From assembly GCA_965178525.1 (NCBI GenBank), contig CBCXVS010000015.1:1-44257 (forward strand): 44,257 bases of DNA, read 5' to 3'. The notes under the pieces were generated by a model that was given only the letters and a program-made list of their open reading frames with translations, made no database searches and was not told the origin of the DNA. The position numbers were made by a program, and so were the translations under genes. How positions within the stretch are numbered: the stretch's first letter is position 1; the number at the start of each line of letters is the position of its first letter. This document shows, one piece after another, positions 24,979-32,652 of this stretch. The DNA comes from CBCXVS01 sp965178525 (GTDB lineage Bacteria; Tectomicrobia; Entotheonellia; Entotheonellales; Entotheonellaceae).

Positions 24979-27900
24979 ATGACCCCTGGACGGTCCGCAT
25001 CCGTGCCCGTGATCCTGCCGCTGTTGGCCTGCATCCTCTTCGTGATGGGCGGCTGCGGCAAGCCAGAACTGGACAGCATTGACATCGATCCTACCTCGGC
25101 CACCGTGACCGTGGGGCAGACGAAACAGTTTTCTGCCACCCCCCGGGACACCAAAGGCGAAGCCATGGAAGACAAGAGCATCGCCTGGTCCGTGCAAGGC
25201 GAGAGCGGGCAGATCGATGCCGAGGGGCTTTTTACCGCGGTCAAACCGGGACCGGCCACGGTGGCCGCGACGGTTGAAGGCATCCGTCAGACGGCGAGCA
25301 TCACCGTGGCCCAGGAACCGGTGGCCGCGCTCGAAGCGACCCCCGACCCGCCAACCGTGGCCGCCGGCGAACCGGCCACCGTGACCGTCGTGGTCAAAAA
25401 TGCGCAGGGTGGCGGCATCGCTGACGTTTCCGTCCAAGCCGAGGCCATCAGTGCAGACGCCACCTTGGACAAAACCTCCGCGAACACGGATGCGTCGGGG
25501 CAGGTGACCTTCACGATCACCACCGCACCGCAGGTGCAAAACAACCAGGTCAAAATTCGTGCCGGTGGGCAGGAGATGACCGCAGCCGTGCAGAGTCATG
25601 CAGGGCCACCCGCGACGGCCAACGTGAGTATGGGGGCAGCGGAAGTTACGGCCAGGGAGCAGACCCCGATCGAGGTCGCGGTCGTGGATAAGGCGAACAA
25701 CCCTGTGCCGGATGTCGCCGTGCAGTTTGCTGGCGGCGAAGGCGCAAAGGTGACGCCGGCCGAAGCCACGACGGATGCCCAGGGCCGGGTTAATGCGGTG
25801 GTGCGGGCCAGTCCGAGCGCTGGGGTCAATCCCATACAGGTCAGCGTTGCCGGGTTGCCGGCGCAAACCGTACAGCTCCAAAGCCTGCCGGGTGCAGCGG
25901 CGCAAGTGACGCTGCAGGCGGATACCGCCGCGACCATCGCCGGCGGCACGGTCAACCTCAGCGCGACCGTGCAGGATGCGCACGGTAACGGCGTGCCCAA
26001 CGCCACCGTGCAACTGACGGTTTCTCCGGCTGATGCGACGCTGCAGGCGTCCGCCCTCACCAGTGATGCCAGCGGTACGGCCGCCACCGTCCTGCAGCTC
26101 AGCCCGACACCCGGTGCGAATACGGTGGAAGCGGTGGCGGGCGATGCGCCGCCAAGCCAGATCACGATCACCGGCCAGCCGCCTACGGAACTCCGGGTGA
26201 CGCCCCAAACCGCTACGATTGAAATGCTGGGCTCGCAACCGTTCCGGGCCACGGGGATCGACGCTGAGGGCCATCGCGTTGACCTCACCCCGGAATGGCA
26301 AGTCGTGGGCAAAAATGGCACGATCGATGCCGCTGGTAATTTCACGGCCCAAGGACTGGGGGACGCGACTGTGCTCGCGACGTATGGTGAGCTCACGAGT
26401 GGGGCGCAAATCACGATCGTCCCAGGGGCGGTGGCCACGGTTGACGTGACCCCAGTGGAAAAGACGGTCACAGCCGGGACCAACTTTCAATTTGCCGCGC
26501 AAGCGTTGAATGCCCACGGCCATCCCCTGGAGGTCACGCCGACCTGGGAAGTCAGTAACGACGTGGGGACGGTCGACGCGGTCGGCCTGTTCACCGCCAC
26601 GACAGCCGGTGAGGGTGAGGTTATTGCCACCGCAGCCGACCAAACCGGCCGGGCCAACATTACCGTTACGCCCGGGCCTCTGATCACGGTTGAAGTCGAA
26701 CCTCAAGAAGTACGCCTCCGCGCGGGTGAAGAGACGCAATTGCAAGCCAAGGGGTATGATGCGGGCGGCAATGAGGTCACGCTCGAACCGATATGGAGCC
26801 TGGCGGCCGACCTCGGGGAGTTGTCTGCAGCGGGCGTCTTCCGCGCCCTACATGCCGGTACGGGTGAAATCAAGGTGGAAGCCGGTCCGCTTCCCATCGT
26901 GATCGCCATTCCGGTCGAGGTGGTCGCCGCCGACTTGCATCGGGTCGAGTTGACACCGAAAACGTTGACGGCGAGTGCGGGTGAGCAGCATACGTTCACC
27001 GCGGCGGGTTACGACGCCTATGACAATACGGTTGACATCGAAGCGGTGTGGAGCTTGAGCGCGGATCATGTCGGGCAGATCGATGAACGCGGCTCGTTTT
27101 ATGCGCGCAAGACCGGGTCTGTACAGGTCTTGGCAACGGTGGGCGAGATCACAGCCGAAGCGAGTGTCACGGTCAAACCCAGTGCTTTGGCTCGGCTCAC
27201 GGTCCAGCCGAGCGGTCCGCTGACGCTGACGGCCGGGACCACCGTTTCCTTTACCCTGAATGGATACGACGCCTTTGACAACACCGTGGCGCTGTCCCCC
27301 ACCTGGGAGCAGACGCCGCCGCTCGGCACCCTCGACCCGGATGGCTCGTTCCGCGCTGAGAAAGTCGGGAGCGGCGAACTGATCGCGCAGCAGGGTGACT
27401 TGCGGGTGGCCGTGCCCGTGACGGTAGAGACCGGGAAACTCTCCCGCATCGGCATCACGCCGACCACCGCCACGCTGCAAGCCGGTGATCGTCTGAAGTG
27501 GTCGGCTCAAGGTTTCGATGCCTACGATAATGAGGTCTCTATTAGTCCGGCATGGCGCGTCGCTGAGTCAGTCGGCGAGATCACCGAGGCCGGCGAGTTC
27601 ACCGCGACGCAGGCCAAGACCGGCCAGATCATTGCCACGGCAGAAGGCGTGTCCGGTCGTGTCGACGTCACGGTGGAACCAGGCGCGTTAACCATGCTGA
27701 GTGTAACGCCGGAGCAGTTGAATCTCACGGCGGGCGATACCGCGAAGATCATCGTAGTGGGCTACGATGCCTATGGCAATCCAGCGCCTCTGCAGCCCAC
27801 CTGGCACATTCCGGAGGGCATGGGCGCGATATCAGCCGAACACGTCTTCACGGCCCAAAAAGCCGGGACCGGACGCATTATCATCGCGGCGGCGGATCTC

Positions 27901-29991
27901 GCAGAGATCATCGATCTGTCCGTAGAAACGGGCGACGTCACGACCGTGGAGGTGGTGCCGGCAACCGCGCAGGTGGTATCGGGATCGCAGCAAACGTTTA
28001 GCGTACAGGGGTTGGACCGAGGTGGCAATCCGGTGCCCGTCGACGCCACATGGGAGGTTCAGGGTGACGGGGGGAGCATGAGCGCCGACGGAGTTTTTAC
28101 GGCAACCCAAGTAGGCGCCAGCCGCGTCCGGGTCCGGGTCGGAGAGTTGACCGGAGAGGCCGCAGTGGAGGTGCTGCCGGGACCGGCTGCGAGTCTGCAA
28201 ATGATGGCCGACGCCGCTTCGGTGACCGCCGGGGAGACGGTGAAATTGCAAAGTGAAGCGCGGGACGCGGCGGGAAATATCGTTCCAACAGCGCCAGCAT
28301 GGAAGGTTGAAGGCGGCATTGGGACGGTGTCTGAGGATGGCGTCTTCACGGCCCAAAAAGCCGGTACAGGCGCGATCGTCGCCACCGTTGGAGAGGTCAG
28401 TCAGAGCACCGCACTTGAGGTGCAACCCGGGCCGTTGGCTTCCGTCTCCGTTGCCCCGCAGATATCCGTCCTGCGTGCGGGTGAGAAGCAGCAATTTACG
28501 GCAACGGGTTTTGACGCTTATGGCAACGCGCGGCCTGTGGAGGCGACGTGGAGCGTTTCCGGAGGTATCGGGCAGATCGACGCCACAGGCGCCTTTGAAG
28601 CCACCACGCAAGGCGCTGGCGCCGTGATTGCCGTGGTGGGTCCGCTCGCCGGGATGGCGCGCTTCAGGGTGGAGCCCGGAAAAGTGGCGCAGCTGCACAT
28701 CACCCCGGCACGCACGACGGTAGCAGCGGGTGCAGATGTCGCGTTCACCGTGACGATGCTTGACGCGTACAACAACGTGACCACAGCCGCCTTGCAGTGG
28801 CAGATGTCGGCACAGCTAGGGCATCTCACCGACGGTGTATTTCGGGCTGAAAATGCGGGCGCAACCGAGATCACGGTGCGCAGTGCGGAGGTCGAAGCAC
28901 GCGCAGCCATCGAGGTACAATGTGGGAAAATTGTCCGCCTGGACATCCTGCCGAAGGCCCTGGATCTCGCGGCCGGTGAGCAGGCGCAGGTGCAGGCCAC
29001 CGGCTTTGATGCCTTTGACAACGCAAGAGGTGTCAGCGTCACCTGGGAACTCATCGGTGCGGTTGGCGCCTTAACGGATACCGGGAAATTTACGGGCGGC
29101 AAGCAGGGAACAGGGCAGATCGCCGCACGCCTGGACGATCTCTCTGCGTCCATCCCGGTGACGGTTGTGCCGGGCGCCGTGCAACGCCTGGAGGTGCGGC
29201 CGGCGCACGCACAAGTCGCGGCAACGACGTCGCAGCAATTTACCGTCATCGGATTCGATGGGGTGGGAAATGACGTCCCCGTGCAGGCAAATTGGGCCCT
29301 CTCCAAGGATATCGGCATCCTGACTCAGACCGGGCAATTTACGGGTACGTATGTTGGCAAAGGCACGGTGGTCGCCTATACACCTCAGGCGCTGGTGACC
29401 GCCGCGCTCAGCGTGCAGCCCGGTCCGGTGGCGCTGGTCTTTGTCACCCCGCAGCCGGCGAGCGCCGCGGCGGGAGAAAACGTCACGTTCCAGGCGCAAG
29501 GCTTTGACGCGCATCACAATACGATTCCTTCGCTGCAGCCGCACTGGCAGGTGGCGGGAAATATCGGCACGATTGAGGCCGAGACCGGCGTGTTCACCGC
29601 AACGCTCGTGGGCAAGGGCAAAGTCAAAGTCGACGTCGGCGGGATGGCCGGGAGCGCGGATGTATCTATCCATCCCGGGACCGCCGATGCGCAGCAATCT
29701 CGGCTGGTGGCGTCTCGTCTCCGTGTCCCGGCGGACGGTAGGACGAGTGCGGATATCATTATACACGTGCAGGATCGTTATGGGAATCCCATTGCCGATG
29801 CGAATGTGCTTCTGATTTCCAGCCGTGAGGATCAGATCGACCAGCCGGTGCCGACGAATCAACATGGCGTCGCCCTGGGCCATGTGCGTTCGATGACGCC
29901 TGGAGAGTCCGAGATTATTGCGGTGGTCGAGTCCGTCCGCATTAGCAATCCGATTCGGCTCACATTTAAGGCGGAAGGCGCCTCGGGCTAG
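24979..29991 (+). CDS. Giant Ig-like repeat lipoprotein (about 1670 aa)
   Basis: A secreted, probably outer-membrane-anchored adhesin-like protein. The N-terminus has a hydrophobic signal followed by FVMGGCGK, a serviceable lipobox with the acylated Cys. The rest is about 19 bacterial Ig-like domains: one Big_2-like domain, three Big_1/invasin-like domains (for example ATLDKTSANTDASGQVTFTI), fourteen tandem Big_2-like repeats of about 82 residues (consensus TAGEQ..F.A.GYDAYDN.V....W), and a final Big_1-like domain (DRYGNPIADANVLLISS). There is no membrane-spanning or autotransporter C-terminus. AGGAG seven bases before the second ATG (24979) favours that start over 24973. Big-type repeats serve in adhesion or as rods holding other domains, but no effector domain is visible. 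Confidence 0.88.
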   Translation: MTPGRSASVPVILPLLACILFVMGGCGKPELDSIDIDPTSATVTVGQTKQFSATPRDTKGEAMEDKSIAWSVQGESGQIDAEGLFTAVKPGPATVAATVEGIRQTASITVAQEPVAALEATPDPPTVAAGEPATVTVVVKNAQGGGIADVSVQAEAISADATLDKTSANTDASGQVTFTITTAPQVQNNQVKIRAGGQEMTAAVQSHAGPPATANVSMGAAEVTAREQTPIEVAVVDKANNPVPDVAVQFAGGEGAKVTPAEATTDAQGRVNAVVRASPSAGVNPIQVSVAGLPAQTVQLQSLPGAAAQVTLQADTAATIAGGTVNLSATVQDAHGNGVPNATVQLTVSPADATLQASALTSDASGTAATVLQLSPTPGANTVEAVAGDAPPSQITITGQPPTELRVTPQTATIEMLGSQPFRATGIDAEGHRVDLTPEWQVVGKNGTIDAAGNFTAQGLGDATVLATYGELTSGAQITIVPGAVATVDVTPVEKTVTAGTNFQFAAQALNAHGHPLEVTPTWEVSNDVGTVDAVGLFTATTAGEGEVIATAADQTGRANITVTPGPLITVEVEPQEVRLRAGEETQLQAKGYDAGGNEVTLEPIWSLAADLGELSAAGVFRALHAGTGEIKVEAGPLPIVIAIPVEVVAADLHRVELTPKTLTASAGEQHTFTAAGYDAYDNTVDIEAVWSLSADHVGQIDERGSFYARKTGSVQVLATVGEITAEASVTVKPSALARLTVQPSGPLTLTAGTTVSFTLNGYDAFDNTVALSPTWEQTPPLGTLDPDGSFRAEKVGSGELIAQQGDLRVAVPVTVETGKLSRIGITPTTATLQAGDRLKWSAQGFDAYDNEVSISPAWRVAESVGEITEAGEFTATQAKTGQIIATAEGVSGRVDVTVEPGALTMLSVTPEQLNLTAGDTAKIIVVGYDAYGNPAPLQPTWHIPEGMGAISAEHVFTAQKAGTGRIIIAAADLAEIIDLSVETGDVTTVEVVPATAQVVSGSQQTFSVQGLDRGGNPVPVDATWEVQGDGGSMSADGVFTATQVGASRVRVRVGELTGEAAVEVLPGPAASLQMMADAASVTAGETVKLQSEARDAAGNIVPTAPAWKVEGGIGTVSEDGVFTAQKAGTGAIVATVGEVSQSTALEVQPGPLASVSVAPQISVLRAGEKQQFTATGFDAYGNARPVEATWSVSGGIGQIDATGAFEATTQGAGAVIAVVGPLAGMARFRVEPGKVAQLHITPARTTVAAGADVAFTVTMLDAYNNVTTAALQWQMSAQLGHLTDGVFRAENAGATEITVRSAEVEARAAIEVQCGKIVRLDILPKALDLAAGEQAQVQATGFDAFDNARGVSVTWELIGAVGALTDTGKFTGGKQGTGQIAARLDDLSASIPVTVVPGAVQRLEVRPAHAQVAATTSQQFTVIGFDGVGNDVPVQANWALSKDIGILTQTGQFTGTYVGKGTVVAYTPQALVTAALSVQPGPVALVFVTPQPASAAAGENVTFQAQGFDAHHNTIPSLQPHWQVAGNIGTIEAETGVFTATLVGKGKVKVDVGGMAGSADVSIHPGTADAQQSRLVASRLRVPADGRTSADIIIHVQDRYGNPIADANVLLISSREDQIDQPVPTNQHGVALGHVRSMTPGESEIIAVVESVRISNPIRLTFKAEGASG

Positions 29992-29992
29992 G

Positions 29993-30014
29993 TTGCGGAT
30001 TGCGGATTGCGGAG
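29993..30014. repeat. Heptanucleotide tandem array (TTGCGGA)
   Basis: Three copies of TTGCGGA immediately after the stop codon of the Ig-repeat gene. Confidence 0.75.
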
Positions 30015-30034
30015 TAAAAAAGCTGGCAGCAGCA

Positions 30035-30067
30035 CGGCCCCATGTTTCGGTAACGAGCATGGGGCCG
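30035..30067 (+). terminator. Stem-loop downstream of the Ig-repeat gene
   Basis: CGGCCCCATG (30035-30044) and CATGGGGCCG (30058-30067) form a perfect ten-base-pair stem with a 13-base loop. No T run follows, so this is a weak or non-canonical terminator or an mRNA 3'-end stabiliser. The gap 29992-30349 also holds the promoter and hairpin listed next. Confidence 0.5.
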
Positions 30068-30166
30068 CGCTGTATCTACCCCTGAAAGCGCGGGGAAAAC
30101 GGGGTCGATAGATGGCGCCGATGATTTTTTTGTACGATGATCGTGTCCCGGAGGTAAAAAAGGGGC

Positions 30167-30195
30167 TTGACATGCGCCTCAAGGCGCTATACATT
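30167..30195 (+). promoter_or_regulatory. Sigma-70-type promoter with palindromic spacer
   Basis: TTGACA (30167-30172), a 17-base spacer and TACATT (30190-30195), a near-consensus housekeeping promoter reading toward the permease genes. The spacer is dominated by the palindrome GCGCC-TCAA-GGCGC (30174-30187), a likely repressor or activator site. The predicted start of transcription is near 30202, about 150 bases before the first permease gene. Confidence 0.65.
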
Positions 30196-30205
30196 GCACC
30201 ACCGC

Positions 30206-30237
30206 TCTAGGCATGGCCTCGTGAAAGCATGCCTAGA
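30206..30237 (+). promoter_or_regulatory. Perfect inverted repeat at the predicted transcript start
   Basis: TCTAGGCATG (30206-30215) and CATGCCTAGA (30228-30237) with a 12-base spacer lie just after the predicted transcription start. It could be an operator for a dimeric regulator or a 5'-end hairpin that protects the mRNA. No T run follows, so attenuation is less likely. Confidence 0.6.
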
Positions 30238-30349
30238 ATTGAAGATCATCGCATGACTACAAAGCATGTGGGGCGTTTTGGGCTACAAGGCGAGAAACCG
30301 TCAACGTCGTGTTTAAAGTCCGAACCTGGCTGCTGGGAGGAGGAAGGCC

Positions 30350-31306
30350 ATGTGGCAATACATCGTTAAACGCGTGCTGCTGATGATTCCGACTCTCATT
30401 GGCGCAGCCCTCGTCGTCTTTCTCATCATGAATGTCATCCCGGGAGATATTGCTCTCCTGATTATTGGAGGCGATCAAGGCGGCGACATCGATCCACAGG
30501 AATTGGCCAACTTGCGAGAGCAGCTTGGACTGACTCGTCCTCTGTATGCGCAGTTTTTTTCTTGGCTCTGGGGCATCGTGCGGCTGGATTTTGGCACGTC
30601 GCTGTGGACCGGCGGTCCCATATCGGAGGAGTTGTTGATTCGCTTACCGCTGACGCTGGAAGTCGCGTTATTGGCGGTTATTGTCACCACCATCATCGGT
30701 ATTCCTTTGGGAACGCTGGCGGCGATTCGCCAGGACACCTGGGTGGACTACGTGGTGCGCGTGATCAGCATTGGTGGGCTGGCGATCCCCTCCTTCTGGA
30801 CCGGCATCCTGATCATTCTCTTCTTGGTCCTCTGGTTTCAGTGGAGCCCGCCACTAGAATACGTGTCCTTGTTTGACGATCCATGGGGGAATATCAAGCA
30901 ACTGATATGGCCGATCATCACTCTGGGCTACCGCCAATCCGCTGTGGTGACCCGTATGACGCGCTCCACCGTCCTCGAAGTGATGCGTGAAGACTACATC
31001 CGGACGGCCTGGGCCAAAGGGCTGCGGGAGCGCTTGGTGGTGATCAAACATACCCTGAAAAATGCGGTGTTGCCGGTCGTCACCATTCTGGGTACGGAGT
31101 TTGCGGTTCTCATCGGTGGACTGGTCGTCACGGAGAGAGTCTTTACCCTGAATGGTTTGGGCAGTTTTGTGGTTGACGCCATTGAACACCGGGATATTCC
31201 GGCGATCCAGGCGATGATCATCTTGATTGCGTTCTCCTTTGTCTTTGTCAATCTGCTCATCGATTTGCTCTATGCCTGGCTCGATCCCAGGATAAGCTAT
31301 CGCTAG
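30350..31306 (+). CDS. ABC transporter permease, dipeptide/oligopeptide type (DppB/OppB)
   Basis: A 318-residue inner-membrane permease of the DppB/OppB type: N-terminal MWQYIVKRVLLMIPTLIGAA helix, periplasmic loop with LREQLGLTRPLYAQFFSWLW, and a six-helix core. The EAA-type cytoplasmic loop RTAWAKGLRERLVVIKHTLK, which docks on the ATPase, is present, followed by the family ending LLYAWLDPRISYR. GGAGG lies upstream of the ATG. It pairs with the DppC-type gene 375 bases downstream. No ATPase gene is in the window, so the ATPase must be encoded elsewhere. The family imports peptides or other small solutes. Confidence 0.92.
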   Translation: MWQYIVKRVLLMIPTLIGAALVVFLIMNVIPGDIALLIIGGDQGGDIDPQELANLREQLGLTRPLYAQFFSWLWGIVRLDFGTSLWTGGPISEELLIRLPLTLEVALLAVIVTTIIGIPLGTLAAIRQDTWVDYVVRVISIGGLAIPSFWTGILIILFLVLWFQWSPPLEYVSLFDDPWGNIKQLIWPIITLGYRQSAVVTRMTRSTVLEVMREDYIRTAWAKGLRERLVVIKHTLKNAVLPVVTILGTEFAVLIGGLVVTERVFTLNGLGSFVVDAIEHRDIPAIQAMIILIAFSFVFVNLLIDLLYAWLDPRISYR

Positions 31307-31681
31307 GGAAATCATGTCTAGGGTATTAACAACGTGATGAAAGGTGACCAAGAGTGCCTCATGGGCTCACTCGTGTGAGCGTTGGTAGGCGACACCTGTT
31401 ATACGTGTGTGATTTGTATTTTGGCGCTGCTTCCTGTAGAGTCTTACTTGGCTTTACAGCCCTAGGGTGGGCTCCGCCCGAAGTGACGCCTGTGTAGAGG
31501 GCGTGAGACCTGTGGGGATTGCCGGTTGGTTCATCGCCGTAAAATCCCCAGCGCCCTTGCGTCTTTGCAAGGACGATCGGGGACATGAAGCGAAAACCAA
31601 GCACATTCCCCATGGGCAGCCTCTTTGAAGCAGGAACTACATCGTGATCACTCTTGATCACAAAGTAGGGAGCAGATAGAG
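31307..31681. other. Gap between permease genes with a structured element
   Basis: Unusually long for a DppB-DppC pair, which normally abut or overlap. It contains a nested hairpin (31545-31583): TCCCC outer arm, CCTTGC-GTCTTT-GCAAGG inner stem, GGGGA outer arm. An inserted small element or an insertion-sequence end is suspected but no transposase is encoded. Confidence 0.5.
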
Positions 31682-32587
31682 ATGGCTATTGCAACCGAGC
31701 AACCCCAGCTTGTCGAAGCGCCGTTTCCCTCAACATGGGTCCGTGCCTGGGCCGCCGTTTGGAAGTTTATTCGGACCAAACCCCTCGGCGCAGCCGGCGG
31801 CGCGATCATTCTGGTGATGGTAGCGGCCGCTCTCTCGGCTGAAGTGATAGCGCCCTACGATCCCTATGAGCTCAGCTTTGAGTTGCAGTTTGGTCCCCCC
31901 CATCTGGCCCACCCGTTCGGAACCGACGAATTTGGCCGCGACTTGCTCACCCGTTGCATTTATGGGGCACGCATTGCCCTTTTTATCGGCTTTGCCGCCT
32001 CGTTTCTCGGCGCCACGGTTGGGGCTATCCTCGGCGTTATCAGCGCCTACATGGCTGGTAAGACCGACTTGACCATCCAACGCGGCGTCGACATTCTGTT
32101 GGCCATTCCGCAGCTCATTTTGGCCCTGGCCATTGTCAGTGTCCTAGGACGCTCCATTCCCAATTTGATCGTGGCGATTGCCATTCCCGTGATTCCTCGC
32201 GTGGCCCGTATTGTGCGCTCCAGCGCCCTGGCCGCGAAGGAAAATGTCTACGTCGAAGCCGCGCGCGCCGTTGGAAGTTCGCATGTGCGGGTGATGTTTC
32301 GTCATATTATCCCGAATATTATGGCGCCGTATCTGATTATCCTGACGGCTCAGTTAGGGAGTTCTATCCTCACGAATGCCTCGCTGAGTTTTCTTGGGCT
32401 CGGTATTGCGGAGCCGACGCCGGACTGGGGCTTGATGCTCTCGGGTGGCGCGCCGCTGTATGCTGAAAAGGCGCCCTGGGTGGCGATCTTCCCAGGCGTT
32501 TGCATTAGCCTCGCGGTGTTTGGCTTCAATCTCCTTGGCGACTCTCTGCGCGATGCGCTCGATCCGAGACTGCGGCACCGCAGCTGA
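31682..32587 (+). CDS. ABC transporter permease, dipeptide/oligopeptide type (DppC/OppC)
   Basis: A 301-residue permease with the N-terminal OppC-type segment (KFIRTKPLGAAGGAIILVMV), the motif HPFGTDEFGRDLLTRCIYGA that is diagnostic of DppC/OppC, the EAA loop VEAARAVGSSHVRVMFRHII and the ending FNLLGDSLRDALDPRLRHRS. It forms the translocation channel with the DppB-type subunit. GGAG lies about ten bases upstream of the ATG. The two solute-binding proteins downstream (35933 and 37615) are natural partners, although an ASPIC/UnbV gene on the opposite strand lies between. Confidence 0.93.
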   Translation: MAIATEQPQLVEAPFPSTWVRAWAAVWKFIRTKPLGAAGGAIILVMVAAALSAEVIAPYDPYELSFELQFGPPHLAHPFGTDEFGRDLLTRCIYGARIALFIGFAASFLGATVGAILGVISAYMAGKTDLTIQRGVDILLAIPQLILALAIVSVLGRSIPNLIVAIAIPVIPRVARIVRSSALAAKENVYVEAARAVGSSHVRVMFRHIIPNIMAPYLIILTAQLGSSILTNASLSFLGLGIAEPTPDWGLMLSGGAPLYAEKAPWVAIFPGVCISLAVFGFNLLGDSLRDALDPRLRHRS

Positions 32588-32590
32588 GTC

Positions 32591-32618
32591 GAATGCGGAA
32601 TGCGGAATGCGGAATGAA
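32591..32618. repeat. Heptanucleotide tandem array (GAATGCG)
   Basis: Three copies of GAATGCG and a fourth degenerate unit, directly after the stop codon of the DppC-type gene and between two convergent genes. Confidence 0.8.
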
Positions 32619-32652
32619 AGATAAGATTCCGCTTCCGTGATCGTCCTGCCGT

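Noticed and set aside
24931..26745. Long open frames antisense to the Ig-repeat gene
   Set aside because: They are shadows caused by biased third positions in GC-rich repeats; their sequences are Arg/Gly/His-rich with no domain.
31400..31600. IS200/IS605 end with a TnpB remnant
   Set aside because: The hairpin is suggestive, but no frame shows TnpB motifs, so only a structured gap is reported.
7700..32620. CRISPR array
   Set aside because: The tandem repeats have 7-base units without spacers and no cas genes are present.
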